A DNA stretch of 64,000 bases from Astragalus membranaceus. Taxonomy: Eukaryota > Streptophyta > Magnoliopsida > Fabales > Fabaceae. Below are positions 34,034 to 46,153 of the stretch, one piece after another (positions within the stretch are counted from its first letter, which is position 1; each line of letters starts with the position of its first letter). The position numbers and the translations under genes were made by a program. The notes beneath the pieces are model-generated. The model searched no databases, was not told where the DNA came from, and was given only the letters and a program-made list of their open reading frames with translations. Location of the stretch: positions 185,812,628 to 185,876,627 of the forward strand of contig CM076848.1 of the NCBI GenBank assembly GCA_039519185.1. Reading direction: 5' to 3'.

Positions 34034-35066
34034 TTGGCGACCACAGTGGGAGATATCTATCTTTCACATCATCACTACTCCTTAAACTTTTCTCTTGCTA
34101 CTCCATGGCTCCAGAGGCAGACCCCGGATTCAAAGCATTGCCATACCCGCACCCCGACCAAAGGGTACTCCTGAGGGCAACATCGCCAGTCTGCCTGAGG
34201 AGGGTACCAGCCAGCCTGCCCAACCCTCGAATGTGAACCAACTTTTGGATCTCCTGGCCAATCGTACTCAAGCTATACTGCAGCAGGAAGCTCGCCTAAG
34301 GCAGATTGAAAGGCGTGTGGCTTTCCTGCCTGAGCAGCCCCCTTCGACAACGGTGGCTTCAAGGCGCCATCGGTCTCCCCCTCGAAGGCACCACGTCCAT
34401 CGTTCCCCCCAAGGCGAAGGCACGTGCATCGATCTCCCCCTCGGCAACGCAGGCATGAAGGATCGGGCTCGCCTCCAAGGTCCCCTCCATCCCCTCCAGA
34501 GGATACCTACCAGATTCACAACTCCCACTCCATGACCTCCTCACGTGCATCCCCCGATTCTCGTGAGAGGCCAAGGAGCCGGGTCAATACCCACCGGGGA
34601 TCGCCATCGAGGAGATCCCCCGACCGACGCAGGTATCAAGATTTGGCCTATGAAGGCACCTCCCCTCAAAACTTAAGAAGGTTTTTCGATGAAGGACCTT
34701 TCACTCGAAGGGTGGATGAATGCAGAATCCCAAGGGCCTCGGAGAAGCTGCCAGCTCTCAAGATGTATGATGGAACCGGAGATCCAGACCGCCATCTGGC
34801 ACACTTCTCCCTGATGATGCGCTATAGAGGTGCCAGGGAGCCTGTCCACTGTAAAATCTTCCCCCTCCCTCTCGAAAATTCCGCATTGGAGTGGTTTCAA
34901 GAGCTAAGGCCAAATTTCATCTCCTCATGGAGTCAGCTGGCGAGAATGTTCACAGCTCGTTTCACTGCCTCCCGGTTGAAGCCCAAATCTGAAGAAGTGC
35001 TGAGGGCCGTCAAACAGCGTGATAATGAGACGCTAAGAGAATACATTGAACGTTTCAATAAGGAGG

Positions 35067-38000
35067 TGTTGCACCCCAAAAAATCCGGTTTGGATTTCTC
35101 GATGTACGACGTGGAAGATAAATGAAGCCGCCATCAATATTTTAGTTTTTAGACGAAAACATTGAAAAACGTCTTTTTATACAAGGCGGGTGGTCTTTTC
35201 GAAATCAGAAGATGTAGGTTCGGGGGTCGGTTAGACACGGGGAATGTATAAGCACCCCGCATCTCCTTTCTACCGAAAGGGAACCATTAATTTGATGTGT
35301 GGTTTCGACAAAGTTTGATTTGAAACGATGTTCTATTTCTTTTCGTTTTTCTTTTTTATTTGAGAAAAGCGTTTGGAAAGAAAACGCGGAAAAGAAAGAT
35401 TTTTTTTTGGTATTTTTTTGAAAAGGGTGCTTGACGGGACGTGGCCCGCTCCTACGTATCCTCAGATGCAATGAGGAAATCAAAGCTACGTAGTTCTCCT
35501 GGGTCGAGAAACTTTGGGTGCGTTGGTGTCTTTTATTGCAGGGGTTCTCGGGTCTGAACTGTACAGTCCACTAACCCTAAAACATAGACATCCCCGCCCG
35601 TACAGGCGACGTGTCCCCTACTTATCGAAAAGTGATTTGAGTTACTTGAAAAAAAAAAGATTTGCTGTGAGATTGGTAGTTTTTGTTCGAGCAAGTATCT
35701 TAGGCTCGCACGAGCTGTACAACTCGCTAATCCTAGGACTCTAACCAATGTCGAACGTACATCCGAATCGGTTCCTCACTCATTTTTGAAAAGGATTGAA
35801 GTTGTTAATTACCAGTTTTAATTCTCATAAGTATCCCAAGATGTTTGAGTTGTACAACTCCGATCTTAGGACGCTAGACAACATCGGCCGTACGTCCGAC
35901 TTGCCTCCTTATGAGTTTTCAAAAGGTTGATTATTGATCTAAAAAGAAATTGATTAATTTGTGAAGACAATTAGCGAAGCATTGGATTTTGGAATATCAT
36001 TTGAAAAAGGATTGATTAGAGGGGAGAGGAAGAGAATTCGAGGGTGGCTTTGGCCACAAAAGAAAAGAAAGTAGAATCTTCAATCAACTTTCAAGTCAAA
36101 ACCAAAATGCAATACTTACCAATTTGCAAGCAAAGTAATCCATAATGGGAACACAAGCATAAGCATTTCCATTTACAACAATTGTACACAAGAACGACAT
36201 TGAGTCATCAACAATTAATGGCATGAATATATGAGATCAAAAACAACCAAATAAGTTGCCAAGAAAGGCACTTAAGGAAACATTGGAAAAGCTTGGTTCG
36301 GATTTTAGGCATTAGACACAAGTTAAAAGTATTTGGTAATCCTTGACACTTGTTAACAATGCTCAATGCATAAGTGTCTAGTCACTTTACCAAATTAACA
36401 TTAAAGCATAGGTAAAAGTTGAATCACTTTCAAGTGATCCTCATCACTTAGGGTTGAATCACACCTAGCAATCTTCTCACTTGAAGAAAAGTGCACAAGG
36501 CACTAGTGAGAATCAACTTGCTAGATCATCAACAAATTATTTGCAAGCACATTAAAATAAGACTAAATAAAAGGACACATAAACAAAGTTGAATCACATC
36601 TAGCAATCTTCTCACTTGAAGAAAAGTGCACTAGGCACTAGTGAGAATCAACTTGCTAGATCATCAACAAATTATTTGCAAGCACATTAAAATAGGACTA
36701 AATAAAATGACACATAAACAAAGTTGAATCACATCTAGCAATCTTCTCACTTGAAGAAAAGTGCACTAGGCACTAGTGAGAATCAACTTGCTAGATCATC
36801 AACAAATTATTTGCAAGCACATTAAAATAGGACTAAATAAAAGGACACATAAACAAAGTTGAATCACATCTAGCAATCTTCTCACTTGAAGAAAAGTGCA
36901 CTAGGCACTAGTGAGAATCAACTTGCTAGATCATCAACAAATTAATTGCAAGCATATTAAAATAGGACTAAATAAAAGGACACATAAACAAAGTTGAATC
37001 ACATCTAGCAATCTTCTCACTTGAAGAAAAAGTGCACTAGGCACTAGTGAGAATCAACTTGCTAGATCATCAACAAATTAATAATAAGCACATTAAAATA
37101 GGACTAAATAAAAGGACACATAAACAAAGTTGAATCACATCTAGCAATCTTCTCACTTGAAGAAAAGTGCACTAGGCACTAGTGAGAATCAACTTGCTAG
37201 ATCATCAACAAATTATTTGCAAGTAAAAACGGTGAAAATGGACATTTAACAACGAAACCAAATGCTAATAATAAGTATTAAACATCAACAAGCCAAGAGG
37301 AACAATAAAATCATGTCAAGACCAAGGGGTGCGAAACATATATAAGGCTTAAAATATCATTTATTTTCACTAAATGCAAGGAACAAGATGAAAATCACAA
37401 AAACACAATTTATTCAAGGGTGAGATGCCAACTCTCACCCCAACAACAAACAACAACTACATTTTAAAGATGAAGATGCAAAAATGTGATGAAAAGAAAA
37501 ATGGGTTTTAATGCAAAAATGTGAGAGATGATGCAAGAGTTTTAGGGATTTACCTTGGATCCAAGCTAATAGAAGTAGGAACTGAAGAACAAGTAACCAA
37601 ATCAACTAAAGTCTTCAAGAAATGGTCCAAGAACCCCACGCAAATTCCCAAATACCCAAGTGCTTGATGAGGAGGATATGAAATGGATGGTGAAAGGAGG
37701 AAGATCTATGAAGGAGGAGTGGATTTGAAGTGATTTGGTGGTGTTTGGGTGATGGGAACAAAAAAATGGAAGAGGGGAGAGTGAGGGGGGGGGGGGGGGG
37801 GGCTACGGCCTGATGAGAGGGAGGAGGGGAGGAGAATTATGTTGATTTCAAGTGAGAGAATGAATGAGCAAAAAAAAGTTGTGATGTGTGGAAAATGAAA
37901 GGGTATTTATAGGGTGGGAGTGAGCTTTGGGGTAAAATGGTAATCAAACTAATTAAATCAATTAACATTCAACTGAATATTAATAAATAAAATTAATTTG

Positions 38001-38913
38001 AACTTGGTCACCAAGTTAGAGGGTGTTTTAGTCATTGGCTTTGAGAGGTGCACTAGGATTAGACTTTAAATTTGAATGGAGGGTGGAGATGCATCATCAC
38101 ATGGATTGAGGGTGTTGAAGAAACACAAATGTGAAGGGAATGGGGAGGGTCATTGCTGTTCGCCCAGCATCATGAGGAGAGGAGGGAAGGAAAAAAATGC
38201 AAGCTTGCACAAAATAGTACATTTTGTCTTATTGAGGACACTACCTTATTTTCATTCTTTTTGATTTTTCTTTTTATGATTATTCTCTTATTCCATGAAG
38301 ACTCTTTTTTTTTATTTTGGACTCATCCTAGGATTCAATCATTGGGCCCAAAATTCCATGACAACACCATTCCCAAAATTGATTTTGGGCCCCATTCTAG
38401 CGAAAATGACCATTTTGCCCTTTTGTTCGAAAATTGAGTTTTATGCTAGGAGACTTAATATTTATGCGCACAAAAAAAATCACAACTAAGCACAAATCTT
38501 CCTCAAATAATCCTTTGGTGATGGTTCGGTGATTTGGGACGAAAAAACCGCTTCTAGCGTGAAATGACCAAAATGCCCTTTCACCCTAAAAACCCTAGTT
38601 TTTGCCCAAAACACATTTTCACTTTAAAAATGACTTTTTCCCCCTAGGAATGACCTATAAGACCTTGGGATGCATGTTAAGTGGCTTGTTCTGAGAAAAC
38701 ATCCCTTATTTGCGAAATGACTAAAACACCCTTTTGCACTGAAAAACCCTAAATTGTCCAAAAGTACATCCCAACCCCAAAAATGATTTTAGAAACTTTG
38801 AAATGACTTCTATAACCCTAAATGCAATGCATGATGCTCTTTTGTCTTATATATTTATTTTTTTGGGGAAAATTAGGGTTTTGATCTAAGCCGGACAAAA
38901 TTGGGGTATGACA
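35067..38913. mobile_element. Large solo LTR (3.8 kb) in Tat gag
   Basis: Begins TGTTGCACCCCAA and ends TTGGGGTATGACA (imperfect inverted ends). Target duplication GGAGG is at 35062-35066 and 38914-38918, and excision of the segment restores the Gag frame. No coding capacity. It holds a six-unit tandem array (36459-37217) and an 18-G run near 37786. The long LTR suggests a Tekay- or Ogre-size family; I cannot name it. Confidence 0.9.
36459..37217. repeat. Tandem array, about 134-136-bp unit, six copies
   Basis: The phrase GAATCACATCTAGCAATC recurs near 36591, 36725, 36861, 36995 and 37131, with a diverged first copy at 36459 (GAATCACACC). Each unit contains AAAAGTGCACTAGGCACTAGTG. The copies are nearly identical apart from the first. 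Confidence 0.95.
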
Positions 38914-39714
38914 GGAGGCTTCATGTGTGCGAAATTTAGAAGATAAGCAAAAGTTATTTTGGATGAAAGACGATCTAAGAAAGGGAAGTCTTTTCCAGAT
39001 TGACGTAGGGATCAACAAACCCGGGAACTTAGGCAAATTCCTTCGAAGGTCACAAAAATACATGGATTATGAAGAGGACGATATGGCTTACCGTGAGGCA
39101 GCTAAGGTTGGTAACGATAGGGGGGACGCCTGGGAAACCCGACAACGAAAGGAAGCAGGAGGCGGGCATCGTGAGGTGCGCCCCCACAGGTTCACGAAGC
39201 ATACCCCCCTTCAACTCATCTCGGGCGAAGATCCTAGCAGAATGTGCTAATGCTGAGTTCAAGAGCATCAAGAGACCTGAGCCATCGGTACTAAGGGAAG
39301 GCCAGAACCCCTCAAAGAAATGGTGTCGCTATCATCGAAGTGGAGGCCACGATACCAATGGTTGCCGAGCTTTTAAAGATGACATTGAGGAAATGATTCA
39401 GAGAGGGAAACTATTGCAGTACGTAAAAAAGGAGGGGGAACCAAACAGCTCACGCAAAAGACCCAGATCCCCCACAAGAAGGTCCAGGTCCCCTAGGAAG
39501 GGGAAGGCCCCAGTTGGTGAAGGGGCCAAAGCGGCAAAAGATGACGGCAGCGAATCTACCGAGAAAGAAGACACCCGAAAATCCAAAGGGAGGCCAGTGG
39601 CCATGGTGATTCACGGAAGCAAACCCCTCGACGATTGGGGATCAAACAAGTCAATGAAAAGGAAATGGAAGGAAATCCTGAGCGTTGCATCAACCTCAAC
39701 CCCCAGGAAGGGAC

Positions 39715-40895
39715 TGTTAAGAATTCAGCAAGTGTACCGAAACGTTGCAAGTAATAGTAAAAACGGTAAGAACCGGTCGTATCCACAGGGATTGAGATTT
39801 ATTATTAATAGGCAAGTTACCAATTCTTAGAAGTGACAGTTGAGATAAAAGTGATTTTAGAGTGAAAGTGAAATAAAACGTTCAAAAATTAAAGCAAGAT
39901 AAAAGTGATTAGGGATCGAATCCTCTCCCCTCACCTATCATATGAACCTTCAGTTAATTCAAGTTATTTATCCAAGATATCAGATTCAATTCACTAAAGT
40001 AGGTTAAGGACAATCTCTTGCCTCAAAACCCCTTTTACCTAATTGAGATACCCTAATTCCTTAGGTGATTCATGCCAATAGGTAAAGCCTTAAACCCTAG
40101 AACTAGAGAATTCACATATCCAATCCCATATTCCTATGGTGATCACAAGTATGTGATCTAAAACCTCATATCAAGTATGCAAACCCATATCCCTATGGTG
40201 ATCACAACCCTAAATCCTTAAAATTATCAAATGTAGTTATAAAGCATTAAACATAGAGGTCTAGACATATGATAAATCAAACAAATAACTCAATTAACTA
40301 TAGCAAAGTGTTCAATATATAGGTTTGGGGAGAGTCATCTCTCCCTAATCTAAAGAAACTAACTACAAAACATCTTAGGAGTAGAAATCAAGAGTAGAAG
40401 AAGATTACACAAGTAGGACTCCATTAGAACCTTCAAACCCTTGTTCCCAAGGTGTTGGGAAGGCCCCAAATTCACCCCCAGCTGCTGCTCCAAACCCTAG
40501 ATTCGCTCCCTAGCCAAAGAGAGCTTCAAAAACACAAAACTGATGTATTTAACCTAAGCTTCGGCCAGGCATCGCGAGGCGATGCTGGCTGGTCGCGTCG
40601 CGACCTCCTGCTGAAAGGTGGGTTGTGGCGCGACCGTTCCTGGCTGCTGGTGCGAAAGCTGTCTGATCTTTTTCCTTCCTTCTTTTCTCTGTTTCGTCAC
40701 TAGGCAAGTGTCTGGTTCGCTAGTAAACACCACATCAAATTGAAGGATTTCCATGCATTTTGTTACAATTCAACTTCTACTACAAAAAACTAAGACTATG
40801 CCAAATCCCTTAACGATTGGCTGAATCAAACATAAAAATCACCGACATTTCGGTTGTAAACTGAATAAAAATATACATATGATGATGAGTCATCA
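39715..40895 (-). repeat. 3' LTR of the TR-GAG element
   Basis: Begins TGTTAAGAATTCAGC and ends GATGAGTCATCA (plus-strand reading). The neighbouring minus-strand AAGTTTGGAGTTG (40896-40908) is the polypurine tract. Contains the palindrome GGTCGCGTCGCGACC at 40591-40605. Confidence 0.92.
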
Positions 40896-40908
40896 CAACT
40901 CCAAACTT

Positions 40909-41427
40909 GGATTTTTTGCTTGTCCTCAAGCAATCACCCAACTCAGGCTGTGGCAATTTGATATTCAGCTTTCACATATTTCACATACCAATAGACCCTT
41001 CAGCACATCAGAAAATATCATCCAACATAATATAGTGACAAGACAATTGAATTGGAAAACACAAGATCATAGGCAGGCAAGCAGTCTCAAGTCCTCTCTT
41101 TTTCACACATCTCACTAGTGTTTCTCTCTTTTGAGGTGTCTTAGGTAGTCACTCAATTCACAATACCTGCACCATCGTTTCATAGGCTTGAACAAGTTCT
41201 ATACAGTCAATACACATGATATGCACACACACTATTTGAGGACTTAAAGGTTGTAACGGGGCTTAGGTAAGGGGGGATAGCATTTGGATAAGTAGGTTTA
41301 CAACTTGGAGTTAGACCTACCTCTCTCTATGTCAAGTTCAACAATCACACTTACTTACCCATTTCCCATAAGCATTCCACAAGAGAAGGAAAATCATTTA
41401 TTTCTTTATTATTTGTTTTTCTTTTTG

Positions 41428-41467
<40 letters not shown>

Positions 41468-42086
41468 CTTTGTCTTTTTCTTTATGATGTTCATTTCTCT
41501 TGTATACCACCCCAAACTTAAATTGTTGCCATTCCATGAGCAACTCCAAACTTAGAATTTTTCCCACTTTCACACTTTTGTCTACCTAACTCCAAGTTAA
41601 GAAACAGCTAGGCATTTTGCAGAAAAAATATAAAAATAACAATTAGGCTCAAAGGGGCTAAGAAAGGATAGATACTTATTAGGTGGCTTGAAAGGCTCAG
41701 GGTTTCCAAAATTTTTGCCTCAGTGTGTATGTAAATCACATGCAAGATAGTTAAGCACAAGTTCAAGTTCTGCAGAATAATGCAAGCAAGGAATATACAC
41801 ACAAGCAATGATAAAGTGTTTGGGCTCAAACCTCACGGCTGGGATGGAAGAGATGAAACTCTCGACCGCCTGCCCACAGATGATCTAGATCTTCCTCAAC
41901 TATTGTCTCGACCACTGACACCACCTGATGATAAAACCTGATTTGAAAGTAATCACATGGTAGCTGCAAAACATGTTAGAGCTAAACAACCACCAACAGA
42001 AAATAAGTTCAAAGTTGTGGTGCATCATAATCAATGTAAAAGTCATAACAGTAGTACAACCAAAATTCAAAAACGACTACCTCTAC
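40909..42086 (-). other. 3' untranslated interior of the TR-GAG element
   Basis: No coding region. It contains a (TA)n tract at about 41428-41464 and a T/C-rich stretch. Nothing else recognisable. Confidence 0.6.
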
Positions 42087-42104
42087 CATGGGTTGCCTCC
42101 CATG
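42087..42104 (-). other. Conserved stem-loop after the gag stop of the TR-GAG element
   Basis: Plus-strand text CATGGG-TTGCCT-CCCATG: 6-bp perfect stem and the same 6-nt loop as in element E, 45 nt beyond the Gag stop. Followed in both by GAAGCGCTT or TAAGCGCTT and by a TTGACG block. Confidence 0.7.
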
Positions 42105-42425
42105 AAGCGCTTGTTTATCGCCCTAAGCTTGACGTCTGCAATTCCACTATCAAGGTGGAATATATGACACAAAGAACACATCATCCTTCTTCTTTCGTAT
42201 CTGGGGCAAGAACATCATGAACTTGAAGTGTAATTGCAGATGCTTCCATACCCTCTCAAGGTGAAGGGTGACGAACAAGGCATAGATGGAATCTAAATAT
42301 CGATCAAGCTCTTCACTTCTTTCCTTGCTGCTCAAAAGATTAGTAGGGCAAATGATTTGTTGGGTTATTTCTTGTTGGATTTTCACACCTTCCCAACATT
42401 GGGAATTTTGAGCTTCCCTCCAAAC

Positions 42426-43446
42426 CAATGTTTTAAAACTCGGACCGGTGACCGACTCGGTGAAGGTACCGGGTCACTGGGTCAATGGTCGGACCGAGGG
42501 GTCGACAGTTGAACCGCATGACCAAAACCGGGACCGGATGACTCGGACCCGGTCTCTATTTCGAGAATTTTCAATACCTATATAGTATATAATATAAATT
42601 TCGTCCCTGTAAAATTAATAACTATGTTTATTTTATATCTACTAAAATATAAAAAATTTCCAAATTTTCAGGACCTATATATTTCATACTTGTAAAACTT
42701 AATTTGCTAAAATTATACACCATGCCTATTTTATTTTTATTTGCTTGGTATATATTAAATAAATTTTAAAAGTTCATATCATGCTTCAATAAATATTTAG
42801 AACAAATTTCATAAGTTAACAACTTAATATTAAATAAATCTTTAAAAAAATACTTAATATTAAATAAGTTTGTTGAAACATAATATTAATATTACAAGTT
42901 AATGCCATGAGGATGAGCGTACTTGACTTTTTGGAAAAGAGGTACCAATTATATATATTTGAAATGAATCCTCAATAAGATTGGTAGCTTCATGGTAGCG
43001 CTTAGCATTTGCTTTTAACAGGTCAGGGGTTCAAACCCCACTAATGGCATTTTGTTGAGGGTTTTTTTTAGTCTCTTTTGTTTTAAGTAGTTTACAAATA
43101 GTCCCACATCGGATAGAATGAACGGAACAGGGAGGGGAATGAGATATAAAAGCAAGGCATATGTCAATGGGAAACATACTTACCTAGATGGCAATTACTA
43201 GTGGGGGCCTGCGTTCGCGCGGCCCCTCCCAATTACAGTTCAAAGATTTGATAAAAAAAAAAAACAAAATGCCCAACCCGGTCCGGTTCGAGCCGGGTCG
43301 CCGGGTCACCGGTTTTTCCAAAAACCGGCCGAGTCACACCGGTTCCCACCGGTTTGCTGCATGGCCGATCCAAAACCGTGCCCGGCTCGGTTACCCCCCC
43401 GGTTCCCGGTTCGACCGGCCGGGCCGAGCCGGTTTTTAAAACACTG
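42426..43446. mobile_element. Non-autonomous hAT element
   Basis: 1,021 bp with inverted ends CAATGTTTTAAAACTCGG and CCGGTTTTTAAAACACTG. A perfect 8-bp duplication CTCCAAAC is at 42418-42425 and 43447-43454, the hAT signature. Both subterminal regions are packed with ACCGGT/CCCGG words (42440-42560 and 43275-43435). No transposase. A tRNA-Lys-like sequence lies inside. Confidence 0.92.
42981..43047 (+). other. tRNA-Lys(UUU)-like sequence inside the hAT element
   Basis: The text TGGTAGCGCTTAGCA (A-box like), TTGCTTTTAACA (anticodon-loop like with CTTTTAA) and AGGGGTTCAAACCCC (B box and T arm) follows tRNA-Lys(UUU) order and spacing. No proper acceptor stem is seen, so it is not called a working tRNA gene. 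Confidence 0.55.
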
Positions 43447-44948
43447 CTCCAAACTATGTGATCCTCCCGTTCAATCTCTTTTTGGTTAGACTTCACAGCT
43501 CCCTCACTTTTTTCACTTAACTCATTTTCGACTCCTCCATTTTTCTTTTTCAACTTCTCCCTCAATACCTCAGTTTCACTACTCTCCTTTCCGGACTTGG
43601 GTTTGGTCACTTCAACGGGATTCAACTCTCTACCACTTCTCAATGAAATAGCATTACAACTTTCATACCTGAAGTTATGATTAGTACTAGCATGAGCGCC
43701 ACTGTTAGATGTTTCTGCAAGCTTTCTTGATAACTCCCTAATTTGAGCCTCCAGGTTCTTCATCGAAGTTTCATGGTTTTTCTCCATAATTTTCATTGCT
43801 TGCTCTTGAGAGTGAAAAGTGGTCTGAGTCATCTGCATGCATTGTTTCAGAGCATCTTCCAAATGAGTTCCATGGTCATGAAGTTGCATTACTTGACAAG
43901 TTGTTGGAGTTTGAGATCTAACTTCCAAAGCAGCAGCCACTTGTTTGGTGAGAGATTCCATTTGGAGGGACATTAGCTTTTGTTGAGCCAATATTGCACT
44001 ATTAGAGTCCAACTCCAACATACCCTTCTTAGCTACAGCTCCACGGTCATTTTGCAATCTGTACTCGTTTGAAGTCATATCCTCTACCAGCTGTTTAACT
44101 TCCTCCCAAGTTTTAGTACCTAAGGGCCCTCCTGCTGAGGCATCTAACATCATCCTGGTTTGAGGTCGCAATCCATAACAGAAGGTTTGCAACTGCAGGA
44201 AATCATCAACACCGTGCCCTGGACATTTTTTCAATAACAGCTTAAATCTTTCCCAAGAATCATATAGGGACTCTGAATCCCATTGTGCAAAGTTGTAGAT
44301 TTCTGCCCTCTTTTTGATAAACTTGGAGATTGGGAAGAACCTCTCTAGGAACTTGTTTTCAAGGTCACTCCAAGCATTGACAGTTCCTGGTGGGAGAGTA
44401 TTCAACCAATCTTTTGCCCGACCTGTTAGAGTGAATGGAAACAGGCGTACTTTCTTGGAATTTTCATCAACCCCCTTAGGATATGTGGTTCCACAAATCT
44501 CATTGAACTGGGATAAGTGTTGGTTGGGTCTTCAGCATCTGACCCTGAAAACTGCTCTGATTTCAGTGCGGTGAGAATGGATGACTTGATGTCAAAGGTG
44601 GCAGCCCACACTGGTCGGAAGGTGTAAGCCTGAATGCCCTGATTTCTCCTCCCAAAGTCACTGAGAGTCCGCCTGGGAGGTGGATCTTCAGCCATCACTT
44701 CCTCTTGCTAATTTGCCTTTCTTCCGGTTTGCTTATTCTCTTTTTTTTCGGGGTCAAACAGCAATTCTTTCGAACTTTGCCCCCGCCTGAACAACTCACT
44801 GAAACACTAAACAAACCGTCAACAAGTCCAACACAATAACTAAGTATCTAAATGGAAAACTAAAACTAAAATAAATAATAATAACAAAACTGAAAATTAA
44901 AACAACTAAGAATTAACTCATTTGCCTTGTCAATAATGAAATCAACAA

Positions 44949-44966
44949 TCCCCGGCAACGGCGCCA
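44949..44966 (-). other. Primer binding site of the TR-GAG element
   Basis: Minus-strand TGGCGCCGTTGCCGGGGA, a perfect complement of the plant tRNA-Asp 3' end, 6 nt inside the 5' LTR (44973-46153). Confidence 0.92.
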
Positions 44967-44972
44967 AAAACT

Positions 44973-46153
44973 TGTTAAGATTTCAGCAAGTGTACCGAAA
45001 CGTTGCAAGTAATAGTAAAAACGGTAAGAACCGGTCGTATCCACAGGGATTGAGATTTATTATTAATAGGCAAGTTACCAATTCTTAGAAGTGACAGTTG
45101 AGATAAAAGTGATTTTAGAGTGAAAGTGAAATAAAACGTTCAGAAATTAAAGCAAGATAAAAGCGATTAGGGATTGAATCCTCTCCCCTCACCTATCATA
45201 TGAACCTTCAGTTAATTCAAGTTATTTATCCAAGATATCAGATTCCATTCACTAAAGTAGGTTAAGGACAATCCCTTGTCTCAAAACCCCTTTTACCTAA
45301 TTGAGATACCCTAATTCCTTAGGTGATTCATGCCAATAGGTAAAGCCTTAAACCTTAGAACTAGAGAATTCACATATCCAATCCCATATTCCTACGGTGA
45401 TCACAAGTATGTGATCTAAAACCTCATATCAAGTATGCAAACCCATATCCCTATGGTGATCACAACCCTAAATCATTAAAATTATCAAATGTAGTAATAA
45501 AGCATTAAACATAGAGGTCTAGACATATGATAAATCAAACAAATAACTGAATTAACTATAGCAAAGTGTTCAATAGATAGGTTTGGGGAGAGTCATCTCT
45601 CCCTAATCTAAAGAAACTAATTACAAAACATCTTAGGAGTAGAAATCAAGAGTAGAAGAAGATTACACAAGTAGGACTCCATTAGAACCTTCAAACCCTT
45701 ATTCCCAAGGTGTTGGGAAGGCCCCAAATTCACCCTCAGCTGCTGCTCCAAACCCTAGATTCGCTCCCTAGCCAAAGAGACCTTCAAAAACGCAAAACTG
45801 ATGTATTTAACCTAAGCTTCGGCCAGGCATCGCGAGGCGATGCTGGCTGGTCGCGTCGCGACCTCCTGCTGAAAGGTGGGTTGTGGCACGACCGTTCCTG
45901 GTTGCTGGTGCGAAAGCTGTCTGATCTTTTTCCTTCCTTCTTTTCTCCGTTTCGTCACTAGGCAAGTGTCTGGTTCGCTAGTAAACATCACATCAAATTG
46001 AAGGATTTCCATGCATTTTGTTACAATTCAGCTTCTACTACGAAAAACTAACACTATGCCAAATCCCTTAACGATTGGCTGAATCAAACATAAAAATCAC
46101 CGACATTTCGGTTGTAAACTGAACAAAAATATACATATGATGATGAGTCATCA
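44973..46153 (-). repeat. 5' LTR of the TR-GAG element
   Basis: 1,181 bp, same length as its partner; palindrome GGTCGCGTCGCGACC at 45849-45863. Next to the target duplication GGGAC at 46154-46158. Confidence 0.92.

Larger units (their letters stand above)
34104..39714 (+). pseudogene. Tat-type Gag, split by a solo LTR
   Basis: ATG 34104 begins MAPEADPG; a frameshift near 34140 breaks the arginine/serine-rich N-terminal part. The Gag core is at 34740-35066 (MYDGTGDPDRHLAHF, LENSALEWFQELRPNFISSW). The solo LTR then interrupts codons reading FNKE; text resumes at 38919 (ASCVRNLEDKQKLFWM, DLRKGSLFQ). Another frameshift lies near 39090. The zinc knuckle CRYHRSGGHDTNGC (39323-39364) uses H in place of the second C. 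An RS-rich tail follows and leads to the TR-GAG insertion at 39715. This part of Gag is made in the cytoplasm in active relatives and builds the particle. Confidence 0.85.
42150..44698 (-). pseudogene. Gag protein of the TR-GAG element, split by a hAT element
   Basis: Minus-strand start at 44698 (MMAEDPPPRRTLSDFGRRN). The N-terminal part runs to AEDPTNTYP, where a missing C near 44525 shifts the frame. The Gag core follows (LNTLPPGTVNAWSDLENKF, FPISKFIKKRAEIYNF, DSWERFKLLLKKCPGHGVD), then a coiled-coil-like glutamine-rich stretch (QVMQLHDHGTHLEDALKQCM) and ISLRSGRELNPVEV, typical of Athila/Tat Gag ends. At REDHIVWR the hAT element interrupts; across its 8-bp duplication the frame continues to a conserved C-terminus (DRYLDSIYALF, LERVWK, FKFMMFLP) and stops at 42150 with PP-stop. 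No protease or pol follows. Apart from the one-base loss and the hAT insertion the frame is open. Confidence 0.85.
39715..46153 (-). mobile_element. TR-GAG type non-autonomous LTR retrotransposon (gag only)
   Basis: Two 1,181-bp LTRs (39715-40895 and 44973-46153) flank a tRNA-Asp primer site, one Gag reading region and no pol. Target duplication GGGAC is at 39710-39714 and 46154-46158. About 26 LTR differences counted by hand (about 2 percent). Minus-strand orientation. Excision of a hAT element (42426-43446) leaves an interior of about 3.05 kb. The organisation fits terminal-repeat retrotransposons with a GAG domain, which are thought to borrow Pol from autonomous relatives; the Gag is Athila/Tat-like. 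Confidence 0.88.

Noticed and set aside
36459..37217. CRISPR-like direct repeats
   Set aside because: Plant nuclear DNA; units are continuous tandem copies of about 135 bp without unique spacers and no cas genes.
42981..43047. Functional tRNA-Lys gene
   Set aside because: The acceptor stem cannot be paired and the sequence is inside a transposon; kept only as a tRNA-like feature.
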